A DNA stretch of 64,000 nt from Martinezella rhizogenes (GCA_013322215.1 JAAMEZ010000022.1:124001-188000); one strand, 5' to 3'. Shown: positions 1-9,312, counted from the first letter of the stretch. Numbers and translations are program-made. Notes: a model not told the origin generated them from the sequence alone.

Positions 1-1397
1 GAACTTGGCTTCTCTGTGACGGTTGCGGAAGCAGTCTCGCGCACCGGCGGCAGTGATTTCAGCGCCGCATCGACGGACACCGTGGAGCCTTCTTCCACTG
101 GCCCATCGATCTGGCCGAAGGGTGCCTTCCATTCGAAAGCATCGAGACGGCCCGTGATCGGCGACAGCGGCAGCCATTTTTCCGAGACGAAGCCATCAGC
201 AACCCAGGCCGGATCGCGCGGCGCGCGCAGTGCCTGTGCCATCCAGTGGCGGACACGGCCCTGATCGCCGCTTTCGGCCTCCTCGATATCGGCGAGAAGC
301 AGGAAAGCGCCTTCGCGCGCATCGATCCGTGCGGCGGCTTCGGCCTTGGCGCGTGCCTTGGCGAAATCGCCGGCATCCAGCGCCGCCTTTGCGGTCAACA
401 GCAGTGCTTCGACATTGTTCGGGCGGATCGCCTCCAACCTTTCGGCGCGCTTCAAACGGTCCAGGACGGAATCGCCGCTGCGGGCTCGCACATAGGCCTT
501 GCCGATCTCGGGATGCGGATGCGCCTTCCAGACCTGCTCAAGGGTGGAGGCCGCCTTGCGTACCTTGTCTTCGCGGAAGAGTGCCTTGGCGGCGATCAGT
601 GCCGCCGGCACGAAGTCGTCCACGAGCTTCAATGCCGACAGCGCATCGTCGCGCGCGCCGGTAGGATCATTTTCCAGCCTGTCGTTGGCGCGTGCCGTCA
701 GCAGCACGGCGCGCTGGCGATTGGCTGTCGTCTTATCGACGACATGGGCGACCTTCTGCTGGTCGAGGAGCTTGATGGCGTCATCCCAGCGACCGGCCTG
801 GCTGCGATATTCCAGTGTCGCCTGCGCCGCCCAGGGCAGGTAGGGTGCCTGGTCGGCCGCCTTTTCGGCATATTGCCGCGCAGCCTCGTGTGCACCGAGG
901 CGCTTGGCTTCAAGGTAGAGGCCGCGCAAGCCGAGTTCGCGCGTCTCGGGATCGTTGGCCATCAGCTCGAATTTCTGGCGTGCCTCGTCGTGCTTGCCTT
1001 CGATCAAGGCGGCCTGCGCTTCGAGGAGATTGATAAGCGGCTCCTGATCGGCGCGGATGAGGCCGCGGGTGCGCGCCGCCATCTTGCGGGCGAGCAGCGA
1101 ATTGCCAGCGCCGGCGGCGATCAGGCCGGTAGAGAGCGCCTGGTAGCCGCGATCGCGCTTGCGGGCGCGGAAATAGCGGGTGACGGAGTAAGGCGAGGTC
1201 CAGATCAGCCGCACGAACCACCAGACGATCATCACGGCGGCGATGAGCGCAATCAGGATCGCGGCGGCGACGATGAGCTTCGTCTGGTAAAGCTGGCCGC
1301 CCCACACCAGCGAGAGATCGCCGGGGCGATCCGCCAGCCAGGAGAAGCCATAGCCGAGAGCCAGGACGAAAATGGCGAAGATAAGCAGTCTGATCAT
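1..1397 (-). CDS. hemY: HemY-type membrane protein, 3' end outside window
   Basis: Inner-membrane protein of the HemY family, genetically linked to heme biosynthesis; its biochemical role is unsettled. Translation from the ATG at 1397 begins MIRLLIFAIFVLALGYG, with a first hydrophobic segment at about residues 3-20 and a second at about 40-64, then a long Ala-rich helical part that looks like TPR-type repeats. A PLSPITGRLDAFEWK stretch near residue 425 is typical of alphaproteobacterial HemY. About 465 codons are present and the frame is open at base 1, so the C-terminus is missing only because the window ends. It lies downstream of the Mic60-like gene on the same strand, separated by repeat elements. 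Confidence 0.9.
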   Translation of the reverse strand, partial: MIRLLIFAIFVLALGYGFSWLADRPGDLSLVWGGQLYQTKLIVAAAILIALIAAVMIVWWFVRLIWTSPYSVTRYFRARKRDRGYQALSTGLIAAGAGNSLLARKMAARTRGLIRADQEPLINLLEAQAALIEGKHDEARQKFELMANDPETRELGLRGLYLEAKRLGAHEAARQYAEKAADQAPYLPWAAQATLEYRSQAGRWDDAIKLLDQQKVAHVVDKTTANRQRAVLLTARANDRLENDPTGARDDALSALKLVDDFVPAALIAAKALFREDKVRKAASTLEQVWKAHPHPEIGKAYVRARSGDSVLDRLKRAERLEAIRPNNVEALLLTAKAALDAGDFAKARAKAEAAARIDAREGAFLLLADIEEAESGDQGRVRHWMAQALRAPRDPAWVADGFVSEKWLPLSPITGRLDAFEWKAPFGQIDGPVEEGSTVSVDAALKSLPPVRETASATVTEKPS

Positions 1398-1414
1398 TGC
1401 TGCGCTCCGTCATT

Positions 1415-1463
1415 AGAGCCGGATGATTTTAGATCGTAACGATCTAAAATCTGAATCCGCTCT
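1415..1463. repeat. Palindromic intergenic element A
   Basis: Near-palindrome from AGAGCCGGATG to its partner ending CCGCTCT. The core is a perfect inverted repeat of 12-base arms, ATTTTAGATCGT (1426-1437) and ACGATCTAAAAT (1439-1450), around a single A. It sits between the Mic60-like gene and hemY and abuts a second palindrome at 1477-1528. I recall this type from rhizobial intergenic regions; copy number cannot be checked here. Confidence 0.7.
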
Positions 1464-1476
1464 AAAATCAAATAGG

Positions 1477-1528
1477 TAGAGCATGATGTCGTCCGAAAAC
1501 CGCTCACACTTTTCGGCATCATGCTCTA
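1477..1528. repeat. Palindromic intergenic element B
   Basis: Inverted repeat with arms TAGAGCATGATG (1477-1488) and CATCATGCTCTA (1517-1528), plus inner complementary stretches TCCGAAAA (1492-1499) and TTTTCGG (1510-1516). This is a familiar rhizobial intergenic palindrome. Its last bases, CTA at 1526-1528, are the reverse complement of the TAG stop of the Mic60-like gene, so the element overlaps the end of that coding region. Confidence 0.75.
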
Positions 1529-2806
1529 ATTCTGTTTCCCGGTATTGGCGATCGCCTTCGACAGGGCGTCGCTTACCAGATCCTCGACGCGGATGCGGGC
1601 CTCCAGGGATTGCTTGAAGGCGGCCGATGCGGATTTGGCCGCATCGGGCAGGCTGTTCCACTCGGTTACCGCGCCTGGCAGATCGCCATTCCTGACCTTG
1701 TCCTCGAAGCGGGCGGCGACGGCGTCGATGCTGTCGCCGGGGACGTTGCCGACGGCGCGGACCTGGACCAGCGATTTTGCGCCCGACATCAGCCGGCTGC
1801 TCCAGCTCTGGTTCGGATCGTCTGTCTGTGCCGTCGCGACGATTGCTGTCGCGACATCGGAAACCTGACGGATCAGGTCGGCGCGGGAGGGGACGCCGGT
1901 CTGGGCGAAGTTCTTGAGATCGGCAACGGCCGGGTCGTCCGGCGCAACATTGGCGAAGGTGTCGAGCTCCGGCTGGAACGGCCCGCCACGATCGATCGCG
2001 GCCTTCAATGCTGCAGCTGCGATGGCGCGGGCAACAGCGCTCTCCTGGCTCGGTCCGCTCAGCTTCTTTTCGGCGTCGTCGAGACGCTTGCTGACTTCGG
2101 CATCCGAGCTTGCCTGGCTCTGCGTTGCCTTGCTGAGATCCGATTTCAGCTGCTCGACCTCGCTGGTCAGCGAAGCGATCTTCTGTTCTGAAGCAGGATT
2201 TGCGGCTCCACCCGAACCACTTGCCGAAGCGCCGTTGGCAGCGCTCGTTTCAAGCGCTGCGACGCGAGCGGCAAGCGCCTCATCGGGCTTGGCTGCCGGC
2301 GCGGCGGCGAGATTGGCGATGCTCTGCTTGAGGCCGTCGATCTCCGCATTCAATGCGGTGATCTCGGTAGAACTTTCTTTGCTTGCGCGGCCGCCAGGCA
2401 GGAAGCCCGCATACTGCAAGGCGCCGGCGCAGATGAGGGCGATCAGGCCGCCGGTGATGCCGGCCGCGATAAGGCCTGACGTCGAGCCTTCACGCGATTG
2501 CGGCCGCTCCGTATGAGACGGATGTTCGGCATGGGAAGGCGGGGAATCGGCCTGCTGCGCCGCTGCTGTTTGCGGTTCTTCCGGCGCGGCACCGAAGATA
2601 GACTCCTGAGCCTCCTCGCGAAGTGGTTCCTTCTCCGCTTCAAGCGGCATTTCCACTTCATCAGCCGAGGAGCCGCCAAGCTCGCCATGGCTGCGCTCGG
2701 TCAAATCCTCGGGAGCTGCGTCCTGCGCAGTTTTTTCGGCTTCCAGATCGATCGTGACCGGTTCGTCGTTGGGCTTCGAATGGTTAGGCGTTTTTCGCGA
2801 TACCAT
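1526..2806 (-). CDS. Mitofilin/Mic60-like inner-membrane protein
   Basis: Alphaproteobacterial homologue of mitochondrial Mic60 (COG4223 type), expected to be anchored in the inner membrane and to shape it or link it to the outer membrane. The 426-residue protein has an acidic, low-complexity N-terminus (about 1-105), one transmembrane helix at about 111-134 (GLIAAGITGGLIALICAGAL), a periplasmic coiled-coil stretch at about 150-270, and a C-terminal helical domain (about 290-426) in the position of the mitofilin signature. It lies between hemD (79 bp upstream) and hemY, the published genomic setting of bacterial Mic60. Family assignment rests on architecture plus context, since these proteins diverge strongly in sequence. 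Confidence 0.82.
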   Translation of the reverse strand: MVSRKTPNHSKPNDEPVTIDLEAEKTAQDAAPEDLTERSHGELGGSSADEVEMPLEAEKEPLREEAQESIFGAAPEEPQTAAAQQADSPPSHAEHPSHTERPQSREGSTSGLIAAGITGGLIALICAGALQYAGFLPGGRASKESSTEITALNAEIDGLKQSIANLAAAPAAKPDEALAARVAALETSAANGASASGSGGAANPASEQKIASLTSEVEQLKSDLSKATQSQASSDAEVSKRLDDAEKKLSGPSQESAVARAIAAAALKAAIDRGGPFQPELDTFANVAPDDPAVADLKNFAQTGVPSRADLIRQVSDVATAIVATAQTDDPNQSWSSRLMSGAKSLVQVRAVGNVPGDSIDAVAARFEDKVRNGDLPGAVTEWNSLPDAAKSASAAFKQSLEARIRVEDLVSDALSKAIANTGKQN

Positions 2807-2885
2807 GAGGTCCTCTTTTCATGCGCTGCAGCGAAGTTAGACAGACAAGACGATTATGGAAAGGCCTTACATCAAAATTGCGACT

Positions 2886-3614
2886 TTACGCATGGATCAG
2901 AAGCGCCATAAGCCTGTCTTCATTCGGCATGTCGGCGATATCGACATGGGATCGCAGCGCCGCCGGAACCGCGCCGGCGACGGCTTCGCTCAGGCAGAGA
3001 AACCGCGTTTCGGCAAAAGCCGTCGGGTTGTGGGCGACGAAAGGCAGGCTGAAAAAACGCTTGGCGGTCTCGTGAGAATAAAGCAGCACGGCATCGGCGC
3101 GGGTGTCTGAGAAAAGCCGGCGAAGAACGGCGTCGTCGGGGACGATATCCTGCATTCGGTAGCATTCGACTGTCAGGAAAGGCAGATGCCGCTCAGCCAG
3201 TCCGGCTTCGAAGCCGGCCGCCCGCGGAAAGCCTGCAAGATAGAGGAGCGGACCGTTGTTCAAGCCTGAAGGATGGCTGGAAATCATAGCGGCAAGCTCT
3301 GTGCCGCCACCTTCGGATATGGCGATATCACTGAATCCGAGATCACCCGCCTCTTTGGCTGTCGCCTTTCCGACGGCAAAGAGGCGGCGATCAAGATGGG
3401 GCTTAAGATCAGAGCCCAATAGCGAAAGCGCCCGGATCGCTTCGGCGCTGGTGACGGCGACGGCACCCTGCGTGGCCAGGAGCGCTCGTCTTGCTTCCTC
3501 GGCATTGTGGACAGGTTCTGCCAGCGGCAGCAGCAGGGGGTCGTGTCCCAGCTGCGCCAGCCGCCGCATGGTGCGTTCACCCGAATGCCGAGGGCGGGTG
3601 ACGACGACGCGCAT
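2886..3614 (-). CDS. hemD: Uroporphyrinogen-III synthase
   Basis: Cyclises hydroxymethylbilane to uroporphyrinogen III with D-ring inversion, the step after HemC in tetrapyrrole synthesis; cytosolic. The 242-residue protein starts MRVVVTRPRHSGERT, the usual VTRP opening of the family, and has an ALLLYSHETAKRF-type element near residue 170 that fits the second domain. Length is normal. It begins six bases after the hemC stop on the same strand, so the two are almost certainly cotranscribed and together make the macrocycle for the heme pathway. Confidence 0.9.
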   Translation of the reverse strand: MRVVVTRPRHSGERTMRRLAQLGHDPLLLPLAEPVHNAEEARRALLATQGAVAVTSAEAIRALSLLGSDLKPHLDRRLFAVGKATAKEAGDLGFSDIAISEGGGTELAAMISSHPSGLNNGPLLYLAGFPRAAGFEAGLAERHLPFLTVECYRMQDIVPDDAVLRRLFSDTRADAVLLYSHETAKRFFSLPFVAHNPTAFAETRFLCLSEAVAGAVPAALRSHVDIADMPNEDRLMALLIHA

Positions 3615-3620
3615 CTCTTG

Positions 3621-4550
3621 TCAGGTCCAGTCTTCGAAGAAGGAGCTGCCGGCCTCGGCGCGGATCGCCTGGCCGGCATTGATCCCCAGCGCCTCGGCAT
3701 CGCGCCGATGGCCTTCGATGGTCGTCGTGTGGACCTGCGTGCCATCCGGCGTGAGAATCATGCCGAAGAAACGCAGATGATCACCTTCGCAAATTGCGTA
3801 GCCGGCTATTGGTGTGCGACAGGAGCCGTCGAGTGCCGCCAGGAAGGCACGTTCGCAAGATACGGCGTCAAAGGTCGGCGCGTCGTTCACGGCGGCAAGC
3901 AGATCGTTCATCCTGCTGTCGTCGATGCGGCTTTCGATCGTTATCGCGCCCTGCGCGGGGGCCGGCGGAAACTCGTCCGGATCGAGAATATCCGTGATGA
4001 CCTCGACCATGCCGAGCCGCTTCAGGCCGGCCAGCGCCAGCAAGGTCGCGTCGGCCTGTCCTTCTTCCAGCTTGCGCAGACGGGTCTGGACCGAGCCGCG
4101 GAAGGTGATGACATTGATATCGGGGCGCAGGCGACGGATCAGCGCCTGGCGGCGCAGCGATGCCGAGCCGACGGTGGCGCCATGCGGCAGTTCTGCCAGT
4201 TTCGGCGCGGAGCGGCCGATGACGGAATCGCGAATGTCCTCGCGCGGCAGGTAGGCGGTGAGCGCCAGGCCCTGTGGCAGCTTCGTCGCCATGTCCTTGG
4301 CGGAATGGACTGCGAAGTCGAGCTCGCCCGAGGTGAGCTTCTCTTCGAGTTCTTCGGTGAACAGGCCCTTGCCGCCGATTGCCGCCAGAGACCGGTCGGT
4401 AATGCGGTCGCCCTTGGTGGTGAGAACGACGATTTCGAACATCTCTTCCGGAAGGCCATGGGCCGCCATCAGACGGTCGCGTGCCTCATGTGCCTGGGCG
4501 AGCGCCAGCGGGCTGCCGCGCGTGCCGATCCGGAAAGGTTTTGTTTGCAT
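3621..4550 (-). CDS. hemC: Porphobilinogen deaminase (hydroxymethylbilane synthase)
   Basis: Joins four porphobilinogens into hydroxymethylbilane, using a covalently bound dipyrromethane cofactor; cytosolic. From the ATG at 4550 the protein has 309 residues and begins [19 protein letters not shown], which matches the conserved N-terminus of the family. The cofactor cysteine is in [11 protein letters not shown] at about Cys244. An in-frame ATG at 4589 would add 13 residues unlike the family, so I prefer 4550, although neither start has a perfect ribosome site. Divergent from tsaD; an 84-bp gap must hold both promoters. Confidence 0.93.
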   Translation of the reverse strand: MQTKPFRIGTRGSPLALAQAHEARDRLMAAHGLPEEMFEIVVLTTKGDRITDRSLAAIGGKGLFTEELEEKLTSGELDFAVHSAKDMATKLPQGLALTAYLPREDIRDSVIGRSAPKLAELPHGATVGSASLRRQALIRRLRPDINVITFRGSVQTRLRKLEEGQADATLLALAGLKRLGMVEVITDILDPDEFPPAPAQGAITIESRIDDSRMNDLLAAVNDAPTFDAVSCERAFLAALDGSCRTPIAGYAICEGDHLRFFGMILTPDGTQVHTTTIEGHRRDAEALGINAGQAIRAEAGSSFFEDWT

Positions 4551-4634
4551 CCGCTTTGATCCGTTGTTACCGACAGTTCCCGTAACCATATTTCCGCTTT
4601 ACCGCAATCGACCTGTAGGCAACGAACTTTCTCC

Positions 4635-5732
4635 ATGGCATCCATTCTTCGCATTCTCGGCATCGAAACAAGCTGCGACGAAACCGCTGCAGCCATTGTC
4701 GAGCGCCGGGAAGACGGCACGCCCACGGTCTGTTCCGACGTCGTCCTCAGCCAGTTGGACGAGCATAGCGCCTATGGCGGCGTCGTGCCGGAAATCGCCG
4801 CGCGGGCACACGTCGAGGCGCTGGATACGCTGATCGACGAAGCATTGAAACGCGCCAATGTGTCGCTCTCAGACGTCGATGCCATTGCTGCCACGTCCGG
4901 TCCGGGCCTCATCGGCGGGCTGCTTGTGGGGTTGATGACCGGCAAGGCGATCTCGCGCGCCACAGGCAAGCCATTATACGCCATCAACCATCTGGAAGGC
5001 CATGCGCTTACGGCGCGGCTGACCGACGGACTTGCCTTTCCCTACCTCATGCTGCTCGTTTCCGGCGGCCATACCCAGCTGATCCTGGTGCGCGGTGTCG
5101 GCGAGTACGAGCGTTGGGGCACGACCATTGACGATGCGCTCGGCGAAGCCTTCGACAAGACGGCCAAGCTTCTGGGGCTGCCCTATCCCGGCGGCCCGGC
5201 CGTGGAAGCCGCCGCCAGGAACGGCAATCCGGACCGCTTCGATCTTCCGCGGCCGCTGGTCGGCGAGGCTCGCCTCGATTTTTCCTTTTCCGGCTTGAAG
5301 ACGGCTGTGCGGCAGGCAGCGACGGCGATCGCGCCCGTTACGGAGCAGGATATTGCCGATATCTGCGCCTCCTTCCAGAAGGCGATTTCGCGCACGCTGA
5401 AGGACCGGATCGGCCGCGGCCTGCAGCGCTTCAAGACGGAATTTCCGAAAACGGCGGAAAAGCCATCGCTTGTCGTCGCCGGCGGCGTTGCCGCCAATCT
5501 CGAGCTGCGCCGCACGCTGCAGGAGCTCTGCGATGCCAACGGTTTCCGCTTCATCGCACCGCCATTGAGATTGTGTACCGATAATGCCGTCATGATCGCC
5601 TGGGCCGGACTGGAGCGCATGGCGACGGGTGCCGCACCCGACGATCTCGATGTGCAGCCACGCTCGCGCTGGCCGCTGGATCAGAAGGCGGAGACCCTGC
5701 TCGGGCACGGCAAACGAGGAGCGAAGGCATGA
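4635..5732 (+). CDS. tsaD: tRNA N6-threonylcarbamoyladenosine transferase TsaD
   Basis: Transfers the threonylcarbamoyl group to A37 of ANN-decoding tRNAs, working with TsaB, TsaE and TsaC. The 365-residue ASKHA-fold protein starts [20 protein letters not shown]; metal-binding histidines are in HLEGH (about 113-117), and a VSGGHTQL motif lies near 140. Length is typical of alphaproteobacteria. It overlaps gpsA by four bases (ATGA), indicating translational coupling. The tsaD-gpsA order is common in rhizobia. Confidence 0.95.
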   Translation: MASILRILGIETSCDETAAAIVERREDGTPTVCSDVVLSQLDEHSAYGGVVPEIAARAHVEALDTLIDEALKRANVSLSDVDAIAATSGPGLIGGLLVGLMTGKAISRATGKPLYAINHLEGHALTARLTDGLAFPYLMLLVSGGHTQLILVRGVGEYERWGTTIDDALGEAFDKTAKLLGLPYPGGPAVEAAARNGNPDRFDLPRPLVGEARLDFSFSGLKTAVRQAATAIAPVTEQDIADICASFQKAISRTLKDRIGRGLQRFKTEFPKTAEKPSLVVAGGVAANLELRRTLQELCDANGFRFIAPPLRLCTDNAVMIAWAGLERMATGAAPDDLDVQPRSRWPLDQKAETLLGHGKRGAKA

Positions 5733-6718
5733 GCGGCAAAGAGCGGATCGCAGTCATCGGCGCCGGCGCTTTCGGCACGGCGCTCGCCGCCGTCATCGCG
5801 CTCACCGGCCGCAGCGACGCGACGCTTGTCGGCCGCAAGGCGGGGCTGATGGCGGATCTTGCCGCCGATCGCATGCATGATGCCGTGCTGCCCGGGATCG
5901 CGCTGCCGGATTCGCTGCAGTTCTCGGCCGAGGCCGACTCCATTTCCAATGCCGGCATCGTTCTTTTCGCCATGCCCTCGCAGGCGCAGGCCGATGCTGC
6001 CAGGCATTATGGGCCTTATCTTGCCAAGGATGCGATCGTCGTCACCTGCGCCAAGGGTATCGACAAGGTTTCCGGCGACCTCCTGACCGACATGCTGGCG
6101 CGGGAACTGCCGCAGCATGCCATTGCCGTGCTCTCCGGCCCAGGTTTTGCCGCCGATATCGCCAGGGGTTTGCCGACGGCGATGGCCATCGCCGCTGCCG
6201 ATATGGCTGTGGCCGAACGGCTGGCACAGGCGATTTCCGGCCCGACCTTTCGCCTCTACGCATCGGACGACCGCATCGGCGTGCAGCTCGGCGGCGCGCT
6301 GAAGAATGTCCTCGCCATCGCTTGCGGCATCGTCGAGGGCCGGGGTATTGGCGATTCCGCCCGTGCGGCACTGATCAGCCGCGGTCTTGCCGAAATGTCG
6401 CGCTTTGTCGCGGCCAAGGGCGGCAAGGCTGAAACCGTGCGCGGCCTATCAGGCCTTGGTGACCTCGTGCTGACGGCCACCAGCCATCAATCCCGCAATC
6501 TGCGCTTCGGCATCGCGCTCGGTGAAGGCAAGGCCGCCGACCCGACGCATGGCGCCCTGGTCGAAGGCGCCTATGCCGCCTCCATCGCCGCGCGGCTCGC
6601 CCACGAGCTCGGCGTCGACATGCCGATCACCGACGCAGTCTCAGCCATCATCGACGGCAAGCTCGACATTCCCACAGCCATCGGGCAATTGATGACACGG
6701 CCGATCACCACGGAATAG
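5729..6718 (+). CDS. gpsA: NAD(P)-dependent glycerol-3-phosphate dehydrogenase
   Basis: Reduces dihydroxyacetone phosphate to sn-glycerol 3-phosphate for phospholipid synthesis; cytosolic. The 329-residue protein has an N-terminal Rossmann motif [10 protein letters not shown] (about residues 11-20), a conserved [14 protein letters not shown] region near 136, and the catalytic lysine in [14 protein letters not shown] near 190. Length is standard. The start codon overlaps the tsaD stop. It opposes GlpD (52852-54363), which oxidises the same metabolite for catabolism. Confidence 0.95.
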   Translation: MSGKERIAVIGAGAFGTALAAVIALTGRSDATLVGRKAGLMADLAADRMHDAVLPGIALPDSLQFSAEADSISNAGIVLFAMPSQAQADAARHYGPYLAKDAIVVTCAKGIDKVSGDLLTDMLARELPQHAIAVLSGPGFAADIARGLPTAMAIAAADMAVAERLAQAISGPTFRLYASDDRIGVQLGGALKNVLAIACGIVEGRGIGDSARAALISRGLAEMSRFVAAKGGKAETVRGLSGLGDLVLTATSHQSRNLRFGIALGEGKAADPTHGALVEGAYAASIAARLAHELGVDMPITDAVSAIIDGKLDIPTAIGQLMTRPITTE

Positions 6719-6746
6719 TTTCTGGATATCCAAAGGAGCCCAAGCA

Positions 6747-7040
6747 ATGCTGTTCGCTTTTGTCTGCAAGGACAAGCCCGGTTACCTCAACGTCCGCATG
6801 GAGACGCGCCCGGCGCATGTGGAGCATCTGAACAAGCTCAATGCCGAGGGAACGCTGAAGATGGCGGGTCCGTTCCTCGATGCGGAAGGCAAGCCGAATG
6901 GCAGTCTGGTGATTGTCGAGGCGGACAGTGTCGAAGCGGCGGTCGCCATCGCCGATGCTGATCCTTATACGAAGGCTGGTCTGTTCGAGAGCGTCGAGGT
7001 CAAGCCGTTCAACTGGGTCTTCAACAAGCCGGAGGCATGA
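6747..7040 (+). CDS. YciI-like protein
   Basis: Small cytosolic protein of the YciI family (ferredoxin-like fold); the physiological reaction is unknown. The 97-residue sequence begins MLFAFVCKDKPGYLN, has RPAHVEHLNKL with the conserved His near residue 28, a GSLVIVEADS strand and an ADPYTKAGLFESVEVKPFNWVF ending; the conserved Asp of DPY is typical. An AAGGAG site lies nine bases ahead of the ATG. It sits 28 bp after gpsA and three bases before the EVE gene, so a shared transcript is likely. Confidence 0.85.
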   Translation: MLFAFVCKDKPGYLNVRMETRPAHVEHLNKLNAEGTLKMAGPFLDAEGKPNGSLVIVEADSVEAAVAIADADPYTKAGLFESVEVKPFNWVFNKPEA

Positions 7041-7043
7041 GGA

Positions 7044-7475
7044 ATGGCGCATTGGCTTTATAAATCCGAGCCGTCCTCCTGGTCCTGGCAGCAGCAGAAA
7101 GATGCCGGCGAAAAGGGAACCGAGTGGACCGGCGTGCGCAACTACCTTGCCCGCAACAACATGCGGGCCATGCAGATCGGCGACAAAGGCTTCTTCTATC
7201 ACTCCAATGACGGGCTCGAAGTCGTCGGCATCGTCGAAGTCTGCGCGCTGGCGCATCCGGATTCGACCGCCAAGGACGATCCGCGCTGGGAATGTGTCGA
7301 CATCCGCGCCGTCCGCGACATGCCGAATCCCGTGACCCTCAAGGACATCAAGGCCAATCCGAAGCTTTCGCAGATGGCGCTCGTCACCTCCATGCGGCTT
7401 TCGGTGCAGCCGGTGACGGATGATGAATGGCTTGAAGTCTGCCGCATGGGCGGTCTGGACAACCCTCCGGCCTGA
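7044..7475 (+). CDS. EVE-domain protein (thymocyte nuclear protein 1 type)
   Basis: Small PUA-like EVE-domain protein of 143 residues; EVE domains bind modified bases in nucleic acids, but the target here is unknown. Recognisable elements are MAHWLYKSEPSSWSW at the N-terminus, WTGVRNYLARNNMRAMQIGD (about 36-55), the FFYHSN strand and the C-terminal LVTSMRLSVQPV stretch. It follows the YciI-like gene closely (stop TGA at 7038-7040) and precedes the methyltransferase by 18 bases. Confidence 0.88.
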   Translation: MAHWLYKSEPSSWSWQQQKDAGEKGTEWTGVRNYLARNNMRAMQIGDKGFFYHSNDGLEVVGIVEVCALAHPDSTAKDDPRWECVDIRAVRDMPNPVTLKDIKANPKLSQMALVTSMRLSVQPVTDDEWLEVCRMGGLDNPPA

Positions 7476-7493
7476 TTCGGTGGGTGGGATTCG

Positions 7494-8144
7494 TTGAAAA
7501 CCGATCCGGAAAGCTTCATCCGTGCCAATACCAGCCTGGTGGCGCCGCCGCATGTGCCGGAAATCCGGCTGCATCTGGCAAGCGAGGCGCATGAGCTCTG
7601 GCTGAAGACGGAAGAAGAGCTCGAAGAGATCGGCCTGCCGCCGCCCTTCTGGGCTTTTGCCTGGGCGGGTGGCCAGGGCCTGGCACGCCATATCCTCGAT
7701 CATCCGGAGATCGTTGCCGGCAGAACCGTACTGGATTTCGCGAGCGGCTCCGGGCTTGTCGCCATCGCCGCCAAGCGTGCGGGTGCGCGGCATGTTCTTG
7801 CCGTCGATATCGATCCCTGGGCAGGCATGGCGGTCCGGTTAAATGCTGTTGAAAACAGCGTCGATCTGGACTTTGCCGGAAACAATATCATCGGCCGGGT
7901 CGTGGATGCGGATGTCATCCTTGCCGGCGATGTCTTTTATGATCGCGATTTTGCCGCGACCCTCGTTCCATGGCTAAGATGCTTGGCGGGCGAGGGGAAG
8001 ACGGTTCTGGTCGGGGATCCCGGGAGGGCCTATCTTCCCAAGGACCGCCTGGAAGAGCAGGCGACCTATCAGGTGCCGGTGACGCGGGCGCTCGAGGACA
8101 GCGAAGTCAAGAAAACGACGGTCTGGCGATTTCTCGCCGGCTGA
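7494..8144 (+). CDS. METTL20-type protein lysine methyltransferase (ETF-beta / L7/L12)
   Basis: Class I SAM-dependent methyltransferase of 216 residues, starting at a TTG. It resembles the Agrobacterium orthologue of human METTL20 (ETFBKMT), reported to methylate lysines of the electron transfer flavoprotein beta subunit and ribosomal protein L7/L12. Visible elements are the PPPFWAFAWAGGQGLAR block (about 50-65), SAM motif I DFASGSG (81-87), an acidic motif VDIDP near 104, and the D-x-x-Y motif DVFY (136-139) that marks this methyltransferase family. Older annotation might call it nicotinamide N-methyltransferase-like or PrmA-like. Substrate assignment is by resemblance only. Confidence 0.75.
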   Translation: MKTDPESFIRANTSLVAPPHVPEIRLHLASEAHELWLKTEEELEEIGLPPPFWAFAWAGGQGLARHILDHPEIVAGRTVLDFASGSGLVAIAAKRAGARHVLAVDIDPWAGMAVRLNAVENSVDLDFAGNNIIGRVVDADVILAGDVFYDRDFAATLVPWLRCLAGEGKTVLVGDPGRAYLPKDRLEEQATYQVPVTRALEDSEVKKTTVWRFLAG

Positions 8145-8150
8145 TGACCG

Positions 8151-8546
8151 TCAGTGCCGGATAACGCAGACGCCGGCTTCGTATGCGCAGGGATTGCCGG
8201 CATAGCGGACGTCGATGACCTTTGCCTTTGGCCTCAGCTGCATCGCAGCCGGTCGGGCATAAGGATTGTAACCGCCATAGCCGATAACATAGGTGCCGCC
8301 ATCGGCCCGATAGACGTCGGCCGAGCCGGCATAGCTGCCGGCGTTTGCCGCGTCGCGCCGTTCCATGATGACGATCCGGGCAGGTTGCTGCCCGGGACCC
8401 TGCGGCTGGGATATCTGGTTCAGGCGCACGATGCCGGGGCGGTTATGATGGTGCCAGTGGCGATAGTCGCTGGCCGAAGTCGGCGTCGAGGAAAGAGCTG
8501 CTGCCGCCAAAATGAGCGCTGCTGCCTTGAAAAGATGCGGCTTCAT
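8151..8546 (-). CDS. Small secreted protein of unknown function
   Basis: Unrecognised 131-residue protein. It has a clear signal peptide (MKPHLFKAAALILAAAALSS, cleavage probably near SAS-DY at residues 24-27), a His-rich start of the mature part (HWHHHNRP), a Gly/Tyr-rich middle (VIGYGGYNPYARP) and two cysteines near the C-terminus (NPCAYEAGVC) that could form a disulfide. It is convergent with the methyltransferase, with six bases between the stops, and divergent from the sdh operon. Periplasmic or surface location is inferred. Confidence 0.7.
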   Translation of the reverse strand: MKPHLFKAAALILAAAALSSTPTSASDYRHWHHHNRPGIVRLNQISQPQGPGQQPARIVIMERRDAANAGSYAGSADVYRADGGTYVIGYGGYNPYARPAAMQLRPKAKVIDVRYAGNPCAYEAGVCVIRH

Positions 8547-8849
8547 GATTCGCCCCGCTTCCGATCGGTTAATGAAATCTTAACGGCAGATTGCCCCAAG
8601 ACTGCCGCGAAGTCCACGCCAGGGTTGCCGAAATGGTAAATAGCCCGGAATGGGGAGTCCGTGGTTGCATACTCGCTAAAGTGCAGAGCGATCCGAATCG
8701 ATTAAATTCGATGCAGGCATCAATTGTGCTTGTCGATGGGCGTCTGTGTGATTAATGGTCGCAATGATGCAACGCACACTGCGCATCCCTGCGCGCGCGT
8801 TGCCCCGGATATCCGGGTTCTAAGCGTATCGTAACGCCGCGAGGTTCTG
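8547..8849. other. Non-coding gap upstream of sdhC
   Basis: About 300 bases between divergent genes without a convincing ORF. It must hold the promoters of the secreted-protein gene and the sdh operon, but I could not assign a confident -35/-10 pair. A weak dyad (ATCGA at 8697-8701, TCGAT at 8708-8712) in an AT-rich patch is the only candidate regulatory feature. Confidence 0.5.
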
Positions 8850-9248
8850 ATGGCGAACGTCACACAAAACCGGCCCCTGTCGCCGCATCTGCAAATCTAC
8901 AAACCCATCCCCACCATGGTCATGTCGATCGTCCACCGTATCACCGGCGGCGCGCTCTACTTCGGCACGGTGCTGGTTGCCTGGTGGCTGATCGCCGCGG
9001 CGACGGGACAGGGCTATTTCGATCTGGTCAACTGGATCATGGGCACGATCATCGGCCGCATCATCCTGCTCGGCTACACCTGGGCGCTGCTGCACCATAT
9101 GATCGGCGGTCTGCGCCACTTCGTCTGGGATCTCGGGCACGGTTTCGATCCCGCCGTCTCGACGAAAATGGCCAAGTTCACGCTTATTGCCTCGATCTGT
9201 CTGACCGCGCTGGTCTGGATCATCGGCATCGCCATCCGCCTGGGTTGA
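8850..9248 (+). CDS. sdhC: Succinate dehydrogenase cytochrome b556 subunit
   Basis: Membrane anchor of complex II that carries heme b and part of the quinone site. The 132-residue protein starts MANVTQNRPLSPHLQIYKP, the conserved N-terminus, with SIVHRITGGALYF near 30, and three transmembrane segments (about 31-52, 66-90, 108-131). The heme-ligand histidine is in the LLHHMIGGLRHF stretch (about 83-90). First gene of sdhCDAB. Confidence 0.95.
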   Translation: MANVTQNRPLSPHLQIYKPIPTMVMSIVHRITGGALYFGTVLVAWWLIAAATGQGYFDLVNWIMGTIIGRIILLGYTWALLHHMIGGLRHFVWDLGHGFDPAVSTKMAKFTLIASICLTALVWIIGIAIRLG

Positions 9249-9312
9249 TTGGCATGATCGTTCCCGGAAGCGCTGGGCGCCGTTCGGAATCATGCTTTAA
9301 AGGATATTTCTC

